61,375 bases of DNA, taken from assembly GCA_023664455.1 (NCBI GenBank), contig JAMPFM010000006.1, positions 1 to 61,375 of the forward strand. Direction: 5' to 3'. Under the pieces are notes generated by a model that saw only the letters and a program-made list of their open reading frames with translations, was not told where the DNA came from and did not search any database. This document shows positions 54,218-61,375 of this stretch, in pieces. Numbering within the stretch: position 1 is the stretch's first letter; every line of letters starts with the position of its first letter. The position numbers and the translations under genes were made by a program. Origin of the DNA: Blautia sp. (GTDB lineage Bacteria > Bacillota > Clostridia > Lachnospirales > Lachnospiraceae).

Positions 54218-54253
54218 TTTGCAAAGAGCTTTACAAACAAGTTTGCAAAGAGC
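54218..54253 (+). repeat. 12-bp direct repeat 24 bp apart
   Basis: TTTGCAAAGAGC occurs at 54218-54229 and 54242-54253. It lies about 180 bp before the promoter of the third ABC operon, in the 508-bp gap after hicA where I see no other gene. It may be an operator or chance. Confidence 0.3.
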
Positions 54254-54436
54254 GTGGTTGTGAACATGGATTTTTGTACTATGCAGGATACGGAACCGGT
54301 AAACTGTAACAGCATAAGGACAGATTATTCCGGCGTTAAATATGGTAACAACAATGAAAAATAATTTTGCAATTAGGGAGCAGATAAAAGGCAAGGATAT
54401 GACATTGTAGGCTATCTTAAAGTTTGAAATTGCGGA

Positions 54437-54464
54437 TTGACTATAAGAACAAACATGATATGAT
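54437..54464 (+). promoter_or_regulatory. sigma-A-type promoter of the third ABC operon
   Basis: TTGACT (54437-54442) and TATGAT (54459-54464) are separated by 16 bp and lie 90 bp before the ATPase gene. Confidence 0.7.
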
Positions 54465-54553
54465 GTACTTATACATTGAGCGCACTTAGAAAACAGCGGC
54501 AAAGTGTTCAGAATATTGAAAACAGCACGCATATGGGTGGAGGAAAATGTAAA

Positions 54554-55219
54554 ATGAACATTGTAGAAGTGAAAAACCTGCATAAACATTATGGAAATAA
54601 AAATAATTTGGTGAAAGCAATTGATGGTGTGGACTTCTGTATCAGGCAGGGTGAGTTTGTGGCTATCGTTGGGATGAGTGGAAGTGGGAAATCAACGCTG
54701 TTATATATGTTAGGAGGATTGGAGCAGCCTACCTTTGGTGAAATCATTTTGGATGGTGCAAAATTATCTGAAATAGATAGGGAAGATATGGTAGTTTACA
54801 GAAGGAAACATATTGGTTTCATTTTTCAAAGTTATAATCTGATTCCTGTTATCAATGTATTGGAAAATATTACTCTGCCAGTAGAATTAGATGGAGGGAA
54901 AGTTGATAAACATTACTTATTGGAAATTATAGATTTTTTAGGAATGCATGACAAAATGTATGAAATGCCCAATCATTTATCCGGGGGACAACAACAGCGG
55001 GTAGCCATAGCAAGAGCGTTGATAGCAAAGCCTCAGATTGTCCTCGCAGATGAACCTACAGGAAACCTCGATAGTAAGACAAGTGAAGATGTGGTGAGAT
55101 TGCTTAAAATGACCAGTAAAAAGTTTAACCAGACTATTATCCTGATTACGCATAATAAAGAAATTGCTGCTCTGGCAGATCGCAGAATTACAATCAAGGA
55201 TGGGAAAATAATAGCTTAA
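54554..55219 (+). CDS. ABC transporter ATP-binding protein (MacB/LolD type)
   Basis: A 221-aa ATPase with Walker A 'GMSGSGKST', Q-loop 'FIFQSYNLIP', signature 'LSGGQQQRV', Walker B '[12 protein letters not shown]' and switch 'LITHNK'. The start at 54554 fits a GGAGG site at 54538-54542; the frame is open further upstream without a site. It pairs with the permease that starts 13 bp after its stop. Unlike the two systems at the left of the window, no two-component genes adjoin. Confidence 0.94.
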   Translation: MNIVEVKNLHKHYGNKNNLVKAIDGVDFCIRQGEFVAIVGMSGSGKSTLLYMLGGLEQPTFGEIILDGAKLSEIDREDMVVYRRKHIGFIFQSYNLIPVINVLENITLPVELDGGKVDKHYLLEIIDFLGMHDKMYEMPNHLSGGQQQRVAIARALIAKPQIVLADEPTGNLDSKTSEDVVRLLKMTSKKFNQTIILITHNKEIAALADRRITIKDGKIIA

Positions 55220-55232
55220 TGGAGAATCGGCG

Positions 55233-57743
55233 GTGAAAATAGAAAGAAAACTATCTAATAAAAAAATGATGGAAAATAGAACAAAAACTGTAATATTGGT
55301 GATTGCAATCGCATTAACCACTGTTATGTTTACGGTTTTATTGACAATATTCAGCAGCATTTCCGATTCGCAGCAAAAAGAAGAGATGAGGCTGAGTGGT
55401 TCAGAATCTTTTGCGACCATAAAATATATTTCGGATGATGATTATGAATTGTTGAAACAGGCTTTTGGAAGTAGAAATGTAGGATACCGGGTGTTTATAT
55501 CATCGCAGATAAATAACGAATCTTTATTAGGACAATCAGTTGAAATGTCCTATATGGATAATCATTACATGGCAACGCATTTCTGTATTCCCTCTGTTGG
55601 AACAGTGCCAGTGAAAGTAAATGAAATTATATGTGACAGCAAAACTTTGGATAAGTTAGGGATAAATCCAGAGATTGGAAATACACTATCTTTGGAATTT
55701 ATCATGAGGAATCAGCCATATAAGATTGATTTTGAAATTGCAGGAATTATACAGTCTGATGCGTATAGTAGACAAAATATTATCGTTTCTGAAGCCTTTG
55801 TTGATAAATATTCTGCTGAACTTGAAGATACTTTTCTGATTGATGGTGAATATTCCGGCATTCGCATGATGGACGTTAAGGTTGATCATAAAATATATCC
55901 ATCCCGATATTTCATAAATAAGCTGAATGAAAATGGTTATAGCTTGGAAAACCAGACAGGGAACTTCTTAGAGGTAAGCATCAATCCTGCATTTGAAACG
56001 CAGGCAGCTATGGATATGTCAACAGTAATAGGCATTATTTTTATTGTTTTTCTGATAATGTTCGTTGGATATTTAGTTATCTATAATATATTTGAAATAT
56101 CCATTACGCAGGATATACATTTTTGGGCATTACTTAGAATGATAGGGACTGATAAAAAAGCGATTATCAGGATTGTAAGGCATCAGGCATCTGTGCTGAT
56201 GATGCTGGGGATTCCGACAGGTGTTATGATTGGCGGCATATTGGGAAATATTTTGTTTCCGTATATAGCAAGAACAACAACGGTCGGTGAGGAATATTCT
56301 CAATATGGAATCAGGTTGTACGCAATATTGTTTACAGTGGTCTTTGTTGCCATAACTGTATATTACAGTGCCAAAAAGTCGGCAAGAACAGCTATTTCGA
56401 TATCGCCAGTAGCTGCATTACGGTGTACGGACGGAGAAGTGACAATTCATAAAAAGAAAAGAAGGGTGAAAAAAGGAAGTTTAAGAAAACTTGCAGCAGC
56501 CAATGTTGGAAGAAATAAAAAGAGAATGATGTTAGTTATTATTTCATTAAGCATCAGCCTGATTCTTTTTAACTGCACGTTTATTCTGGCAAATGGAATA
56601 GACAGGGAAAAATATTTGCAGAGCAAGATGAAATCAGATTTTGTAATAGGAAATCGTAATTATTTTAACGTAAATAAGCATTTCCGGACAAATGAGGATG
56701 CTCTGGACGAAGCTGTTATAAATGAGATTATCAGGCAGGAAGGTTTCTTACAGGGAGGGGCTATGTATGCCTATACACCGATGGGAGAGTCATTGTTTGA
56801 GTATCCAGACTGGAAACAGCACAGTGAGACGGATAAGGAAGGCAACCAATATATCAGAATTAGCACAGGCGCCAGATACAAATCTAATTATGGTATGCTT
56901 AGTTGTCAGTTATATGGAGCAGATGATTATGTGCTATCTAATTTTGAGATAACAGAGGGGACAACGGATATAGAAGAATTACTCCATAAGATGGGTTCTG
57001 GAAAATATATTATTATGAGTGATGAGGGTTCTTTGGAATTTGCAGTTGGAGATACTGTTACAATCGTATTGGATGGGCAGAAATATCAATATACGCTTCT
57101 GGCGAAAATGAACCAGGGAAGAACGGAATACTGCCAGTTTACTACCAATGGATTTTGCTATTATTTAAGCAGTAGTGAGTTGAAAAAAATCAGTGATGCG
57201 ACATTGATGAATTATTCTTTTGATGTAGCAGATATTGGTCATATGGAGAATATGATTGATAGCTACTGCAATAACGAGTGGTCAGGCATGTCTTATGTAT
57301 CAGCCAAAACATATTACACCTCTTATGAGAATCTGAAATCAGAGTTCTGGATTGTAGGCACGTTTATGAGCGCAGTTATTGGCGGAATAGGAGTAATTAA
57401 CTTTATCAATGTAATCTTGACCTCTATTCTAAGCAGGAGAAAAGAAATTGCTATTATGCAGAGTATCGGGATGCAAGGGAAGCAGTTACGGAAAATGCTT
57501 TGTACGGAAGGTATGATTTATTCGTTGCTGACATTATTAGGTTCTTTTGTGTTAGGAGCTGTACTGATACCATTGGTTTCTAATGTTTTTGCGGGGATGG
57601 TAGAATATTATGCAGGATATATTACGATAGCGCCAATGATAGCATTCTGGATACTATATTTAATTATTTCTGTTATTGTTCCTGCTTGTGGTAAACATAT
57701 TATATCTAAAGATTCCGTTATAGCGCGTATAAGGCAGGAATGA
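55233..57743 (+). CDS. FtsX-family ABC transporter permease
   Basis: An 836-aa permease with an N-terminal membrane helix (about residues 19-39), an extracytoplasmic region, three helices with a first FtsX domain (about 265-390), a second single helix near 435, another extracytoplasmic region and three C-terminal helices (about 710-830) including 'REIAIMQSIGMQG'. The start is a GTG behind GGAGAA. It completes the ABC exporter with the ATPase gene upstream. The substrate is unknown. Confidence 0.92.
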   Translation: MKIERKLSNKKMMENRTKTVILVIAIALTTVMFTVLLTIFSSISDSQQKEEMRLSGSESFATIKYISDDDYELLKQAFGSRNVGYRVFISSQINNESLLGQSVEMSYMDNHYMATHFCIPSVGTVPVKVNEIICDSKTLDKLGINPEIGNTLSLEFIMRNQPYKIDFEIAGIIQSDAYSRQNIIVSEAFVDKYSAELEDTFLIDGEYSGIRMMDVKVDHKIYPSRYFINKLNENGYSLENQTGNFLEVSINPAFETQAAMDMSTVIGIIFIVFLIMFVGYLVIYNIFEISITQDIHFWALLRMIGTDKKAIIRIVRHQASVLMMLGIPTGVMIGGILGNILFPYIARTTTVGEEYSQYGIRLYAILFTVVFVAITVYYSAKKSARTAISISPVAALRCTDGEVTIHKKKRRVKKGSLRKLAAANVGRNKKRMMLVIISLSISLILFNCTFILANGIDREKYLQSKMKSDFVIGNRNYFNVNKHFRTNEDALDEAVINEIIRQEGFLQGGAMYAYTPMGESLFEYPDWKQHSETDKEGNQYIRISTGARYKSNYGMLSCQLYGADDYVLSNFEITEGTTDIEELLHKMGSGKYIIMSDEGSLEFAVGDTVTIVLDGQKYQYTLLAKMNQGRTEYCQFTTNGFCYYLSSSELKKISDATLMNYSFDVADIGHMENMIDSYCNNEWSGMSYVSAKTYYTSYENLKSEFWIVGTFMSAVIGGIGVINFINVILTSILSRRKEIAIMQSIGMQGKQLRKMLCTEGMIYSLLTLLGSFVLGAVLIPLVSNVFAGMVEYYAGYITIAPMIAFWILYLIISVIVPACGKHIISKDSVIARIRQE

Positions 57744-57746
57744 CGC

Positions 57747-57851
57747 TCCGCCCCCCATATCCATATCCCCTTCAACTCATCCAACAATTTCTGCGCAATC
57801 GGCGTGAAGATTTGATACTTTTTTCAGATAGGATATATTCTGGTTTCCAGC
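57747..57851 (-). pseudogene. 3' fragment of a LysR-type regulator gene
   Basis: Read on the minus strand it gives LETRIYPI, a stop, then KKYQIFTPIAQKLLDELK. The intact LysR at 59192-60067 ends LETRIYLIWKKYQVFTPIAQRLLDGLK. The Trp codon has become TGA and everything before 'LETR' is missing, so this is a decayed copy of the last ~35 codons. Confidence 0.85.
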
Positions 57852-57885
57852 TGCTCAAATTTTGTAGCCTCAAATCTTGTAAGGA

Positions 57886-57965
57886 AAATTTTATAACAAA
57901 GCGCTTGTATTCCCTGATATTTTATGATATTATATACGAAATAAAACAAATCTTGATTCTTATAT
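57886..57965 (+). repeat. 80-bp repeat upstream of the Rpn gene, copy 1
   Basis: It matches 61296-61375 at 78 of 80 positions, and the second copy runs off the window, so the repeat may be longer. It lies about 230 bp before the Rpn gene. The 454 bp between 57744 and 58197 hold only this and the LysR fragment. Confidence 0.93.
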
Positions 57966-58197
57966 ATGATAACTGCGATATGTTTAGCCAGAAATGCGCA
58001 GTTACATGATTCCGGCAGTTCTGCCAGAGATTCAATTTTGTTTGGCAGGATTGTTGTGATAACAGGACAGGTGATATATATTGCAAAATATGTGACATCA
58101 TAACCTAAGGTATATGTTTCCGGTTTTCCACCGTCATAACTTTGTTACGGCAGCACTCCTGCAAAAGTATAAACCAAGAGAAAGGCAGGGGATTAAC

Positions 58198-59037
58198 ATG
58201 GAAGAGGAAACCATACTAAAGAGTTATGAAGAAAAAAGAAAGCTGGCGGAAGAGTTTAATCTGACAAGCGATTTATTTGCGGGAAAAGTGTTTGAGGATA
58301 AGGCAGCTTGCCAGGAATTATGCCGGATATTGCTGCAGGATGACAAAATCGTCATTAAATATGTCAAAACCAAATATGCCATCCGCAACCTTGAAAATCA
58401 TTCAGTAGAGCTGGATATCTTTGCGGAAGATATAAAAGGAAACTTTATCAATGTCGAAATACAAATGTATGAGGAAAAGGTGCCGTTTAAAAGAACACGT
58501 TATTATTTGTCAAGCATAGACATGAGCATACTGGAAAAAGGAAAATCCTATGTCAGGCTGCCTGACGTAACCCTGGTATACATAAGCAAAGGGGATTTCA
58601 TAGGTGATGAAAGAGGACAATATAAACTGCGCAGAAAAGCAAATAGGCAGGATGTTACAATGTCACTTGACAATGGACTGCATGAGATATATTTTAATCT
58701 GGAATATTACACGGAAGATGCAAAGGTAAATGAGCTTCTTGCATATTTCAAGGACTCGAAACCAGACTATATAACAGAGAATTTTCCGAGAATCGTGGAG
58801 CGTGTAAGATATTTTAAGGTACAAAACGAGGGGGTAAATATTATGTGTGAAATAGCGGATAGAATTAGGAAAGAAGGAAAACAGGAAGGAATCAAAGAGG
58901 GAATTAAAGAGGGCGAAAGTCTGCTTGCATCGCTGTTAAATCATCTATTCGCAGATGGAAGAACCGAAGATGTAAAGAAGGCAGTTGCAGACGCCTCAGC
59001 TAGAAGTAAACTCTACAAAGAGTATGGAATTGTATGA
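58198..59037 (+). CDS. Rpn family recombination-promoting nuclease / PD-(D/E)XK transposase-like protein
   Basis: A 279-aa protein of the family once called putative transposase. The N-terminal PD-(D/E)XK nuclease core shows 'LDIFAEDIKGNFINVEIQMYEE' as the D...E-x-Q motif in split form. The C-terminus carries the family's charged repeat 'KQEGIKEGIKEGESLL'. Known members cut DNA and promote RecA-independent recombination. ATG 58198 follows AGGCAGGGG; the ORF is open upstream. Flanking gene fragments and the 80-bp repeat suggest it belongs to a repeated, possibly mobile unit. Confidence 0.9.
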   Translation: MEEETILKSYEEKRKLAEEFNLTSDLFAGKVFEDKAACQELCRILLQDDKIVIKYVKTKYAIRNLENHSVELDIFAEDIKGNFINVEIQMYEEKVPFKRTRYYLSSIDMSILEKGKSYVRLPDVTLVYISKGDFIGDERGQYKLRRKANRQDVTMSLDNGLHEIYFNLEYYTEDAKVNELLAYFKDSKPDYITENFPRIVERVRYFKVQNEGVNIMCEIADRIRKEGKQEGIKEGIKEGESLLASLLNHLFADGRTEDVKKAVADASARSKLYKEYGIV

Positions 59038-59073
59038 TATTATGAAACGACAAGTATAAGAAAAGAAGGAATA

Positions 59074-59184
59074 AAAAAGGATACGACCGGATTTCAGTGG
59101 ACAAGAGAGCCTGAAAGTTACCAGATAAGCCGCGACAGGATTGAGATTGTTACGAAGCCGCATGACGGGCAGCAACCCGATTAA
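59074..59184 (+). pseudogene. N-terminal fragment of a DUF1349-like gene
   Basis: The frame reads KKDTTGFQWTREPESYQISR and on to 'IEIVTKPHDG', then a stop at 59182. This resembles the start of DUF1349-type beta-sandwich proteins, which continue for about 150 more residues; those are missing. It abuts the end of the LysR gene. Confidence 0.55.
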
Positions 59185-59191
59185 TGATGCC

Positions 59192-60067
59192 CTACCCCAT
59201 ATCCCTCTTCAACCCATCCAGCAGCCTCTGTGCAATCGGGGTAAAGACCTGATATTTTTTCCAGATAAGATAGATTCTGGTTTCCAGTCTCGGATAAAGA
59301 GGGCGGAAGGCAAGCCCGCTGCCGGGCGCAGTATTGATGAGCCGGTCGAAGGTCAGAAGATAACCCAGCCCTTCTCGGACAAAAAGCGAAGCGTTATAAG
59401 AAAGCCGGAAGGAGCCTTCCAGATGCAGCATTTCTGTCCGTCCGGCGCACCAACGCGGGATATCCTGATTCCATCCCTGCCCAGAGCAAAACAGGGGCAG
59501 ACCGATTAAATCTTCGACCCGGATGTCTTTTTTCTGGGCAAGCGGGCAGTCCTCTGGCATGACAACGCCCCAGATATCGGCATTCGGGAAACACAGATAA
59601 TGATATTTCGCAGGGTTTGGCTCTTCCGCCAGCACCGCAAAGTCAATGATGCCTTTGTCCAGTTTTTCAGTGACCTGTTCGGTATCCCCGCTGGTGATAT
59701 GGTAGCGCAGTCCGGGATAGGATTTTTTGAAGTCACTGATTTTTCTGGCAAGAAAACGGATTTGATAGGATTCCGCCAGCCCGAAGTAGACATCGCCCCC
59801 GGTAATGTCGTCGAGGGTAAGAAATTCTGTCGTAATTTTATCAGCCATAGTTACCATATCTTCCGCCCGCTTTTTCAGCAGCATACCTTCTTCCGTCAGC
59901 TGAATACTGAAACTGTGCCGCAGAAATAGCTTTTTCCCCAATTCCTCTTCCAAGGCATGTAGTTGCTTGGAAAGGGTGGGCTGGGTGACATGCAGAAGCT
60001 GGGCTGCGCGGGTCATATTTTCTTCTCTGGCTACTGCCAGAAAATATCGTAACGTCCGTATTTCCAT
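59192..60067 (-). CDS. LysR-family transcriptional regulator
   Basis: A 291-aa regulator with the N-terminal winged helix ('RYFLAVAREENMTRAAQLLHVTQPTLSKQLHALEEELG' in part) and a C-terminal effector-binding domain of the periplasmic-binding-protein type. It is divergent from the hydrolase gene across 156 bp, the standard arrangement for a LysR controlling its neighbour. The effector is unknown. Confidence 0.94.
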   Translation of the reverse strand: MEIRTLRYFLAVAREENMTRAAQLLHVTQPTLSKQLHALEEELGKKLFLRHSFSIQLTEEGMLLKKRAEDMVTMADKITTEFLTLDDITGGDVYFGLAESYQIRFLARKISDFKKSYPGLRYHITSGDTEQVTEKLDKGIIDFAVLAEEPNPAKYHYLCFPNADIWGVVMPEDCPLAQKKDIRVEDLIGLPLFCSGQGWNQDIPRWCAGRTEMLHLEGSFRLSYNASLFVREGLGYLLTFDRLINTAPGSGLAFRPLYPRLETRIYLIWKKYQVFTPIAQRLLDGLKRDMG

Positions 60068-60125
60068 AAAGATGATTATGCTCCTTTCTCTATCCGTGAT
60101 ATTCCGTAAAAGAATAACATACTAT

Positions 60126-60165
60126 GAATTATAACCATTAGCGCATTAAAAAGCAATGGGTTACA
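60126..60165. promoter_or_regulatory. imperfect dyad in the LysR/hydrolase divergent region
   Basis: TAACCATT (60132-60139) and AATGGGTTA (60155-60163) form an interrupted dyad about midway between the two genes. It is a plausible LysR-type site. Confidence 0.35.
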
Positions 60166-60223
60166 ATCAAATCAAAGATAACTGAGAAAAAATATATCAT
60201 CTGGAAAGGATGGGATTGAATCT

Positions 60224-61213
60224 ATGAAACTTGAACTGACAACAGAATGGGATAAGACTTTCCCACAAAGTGAGAAGGTCAGCCACAGAAAGGTAACTTT
60301 TCATAACCGCTATGGAATCACGCTGGCGGCGGATTTGTATGAGCCGAAGGACGCTTCCGGCAGACTGGCGGCGATTGCCGTATGCGGACCCTTTGGGGCG
60401 GTAAAAGAACAGGCTGCGGGGCTGTATGCCCAGACTATGGCGGAGCGCGGCTTTCTGACGATTGCCTTTGACCCCTCTTATACGGGCGAAAGCGGCGGTG
60501 AACCCAGATATATGGCGTCCCCGGATATCAATACGGAAGATTTTCAGGCGGCAGTGGATTTTCTGTCCCTGCAGGATAAGGTAGACCCGGAAAAAATCGG
60601 CATCATCGGTATCTGTGGCTGGGGAGGGCTGGCGTTAAATGCAGCGGCGTTGGATACCCGTATTAAAGCGACGGTAGCGTCCACGATGTATGATATGGCG
60701 CGTGTTAATGCCAACGGATATTTTGATTCCGAGGATTCCGCCGACGCCCGTTATGCCAAAAAACAGGCTATGAATGCCCAGAGACTGAAAGATTATCAGA
60801 GTGGCAGCTACGCCCTGGGCGGCGGTGTTGTTGACCCGCTTCCAGAAGATGCGACGTTTTTCGTAAAAGATTATCATGATTATTATAAAACCGATAGGGG
60901 CTACCACAAGCGTTCCCTGAACTCTAACGGCGGCTGGAATGTAACGGGCTGCATGTCTTTTATGAATCAACCGATTCTACGCTATAGCAATGAAATCCGA
61001 AACGCCGTGCTTATCATGCATGGTGAAAAGGCGCATTCCTGCTATTTTAGCCGTGACGCTTATGCCGCTATGATAAAGGATAATCCTTACACGGACAACA
61101 AAGAACTGCTGATTCTTCCAGACGCCGTCCACACCGATTTATATGACGGCGGTGGAAAGGATGCGATTCCTTTTGATAAGCTGGAGCAGTTTTTTAAAAC
61201 GTATTTGAAATAA
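60224..61213 (+). CDS. alpha/beta hydrolase, dienelactone-hydrolase-like with Cys nucleophile
   Basis: A 329-aa cytoplasmic hydrolase. The nucleophile elbow reads 'GICGWGG', with Cys in place of Ser as in dienelactone hydrolases. 'AVCGPFGAVKEQ' supplies an oxyanion-hole-like turn, and the late 'LPDAVHTDLYD' holds the catalytic His. The family's substrates are mostly unknown small esters. An AAAGGATGGG site precedes the ATG. It is probably controlled by the divergent LysR regulator. Confidence 0.88.
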   Translation: MKLELTTEWDKTFPQSEKVSHRKVTFHNRYGITLAADLYEPKDASGRLAAIAVCGPFGAVKEQAAGLYAQTMAERGFLTIAFDPSYTGESGGEPRYMASPDINTEDFQAAVDFLSLQDKVDPEKIGIIGICGWGGLALNAAALDTRIKATVASTMYDMARVNANGYFDSEDSADARYAKKQAMNAQRLKDYQSGSYALGGGVVDPLPEDATFFVKDYHDYYKTDRGYHKRSLNSNGGWNVTGCMSFMNQPILRYSNEIRNAVLIMHGEKAHSCYFSRDAYAAMIKDNPYTDNKELLILPDAVHTDLYDGGGKDAIPFDKLEQFFKTYLK

Positions 61214-61224
61214 ATTGATTAGGG

Positions 61225-61260
61225 ATTCCCGGTGCAGGTGTGTCTGTATCGGGAATTTTT
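61225..61260 (+). terminator. Rho-independent terminator
   Basis: ATTCCCG (61225-61231) and CGGGAAT (61250-61256) are followed by a T-run, just after the hydrolase gene. Confidence 0.65.
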
Positions 61261-61295
61261 GTCGGAAGAATAACCTGCAATGAGGGTTTTGACCC

Positions 61296-61375
61296 AAATT
61301 TTATAACAAAACGCTTGTACTCCCTGATATTTTATGATATTATATACGAAATAAAACAAATCTTGATTCTTATAT
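61296..61375 (+). repeat. 80-bp repeat, copy 2, cut by the window end
   Basis: It matches 57886-57965 with two differences. By analogy with copy 1, another Rpn-type gene may lie just beyond the window. Confidence 0.93.

Noticed and set aside
57744-59190. Classical insertion sequence
   Set aside because: No terminal inverted repeats or DDE transposase are visible; the Rpn protein is a nuclease-type recombination factor and the unit's ends are undefined.

Overview
The window reads as a gut-type Firmicutes chromosome, most likely Lachnospiraceae (inference). Reasons are the MacB/FtsX-type ABC exporters paired with OmpR-type two-component systems, a YesMN/LplB-YtcP sugar-uptake locus with GH65 phosphorylases, an Rpn-type nuclease gene, strong AGGAGG ribosome-binding sites and dense, overlapping gene packing. 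No tRNA, rRNA, CRISPR array or integrase was seen.

Layout. 1-9975: two peptide-efflux/peptide-sensing modules (partial permease, ATPase, regulator, kinase; then regulator, kinase, ATPase, permease), separated by an AAA/DUF4143-type ATPase. 9976-27213: a strong promoter, a leader carrying eight 19-bp repeats, and a tightly coupled five-gene operon of about 16.7 kb. It encodes a 580-aa protein interrupted by a mini-intein-like Hint domain, a 743-aa and a 1016-aa unrecognised protein, a ComEC-like metallo-beta-lactamase-fold hydrolase and a 2799-aa giant. No product has an evident signal peptide or membrane segment. This operon is the best candidate for an undescribed system. 27214-30352: an AT-rich MBL hydrolase, an AlkZ-related gene whose last 107 bp are duplicated around a HigBA-like toxin-antitoxin pair, and a candidate small RNA. 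30353-33745: a hybrid sensor kinase with two receiver domains.

33842-52949 is an alpha-glucan utilisation locus: a YesMN-type two-component system, a chemoreceptor, an LplB/YtcP/solute-binding ABC importer, two GH49/GH28-like beta-helix proteins, two GH65 phosphorylases, beta-phosphoglucomutase and a GH13 enzyme. The implied logic is that the kinase senses a glucan product, the chemoreceptor steers the cell, the importer takes up oligosaccharide, and intracellular phosphorolysis yields beta-glucose 1-phosphate, which the mutase converts to glucose 6-phosphate. The locus is bounded by a 35-bp direct repeat that is the 3' end of a cupin gene, suggesting it was inserted there.

53043-61375: the cupin gene, a HicAB toxin-antitoxin pair, a third MacB/FtsX exporter without a regulator, and a decayed patch (LysR fragment, Rpn nuclease gene, DUF1349-like fragment). 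A LysR regulator divergent from a dienelactone-hydrolase-like enzyme follows, then the start of a second copy of the sequence that precedes the Rpn gene.
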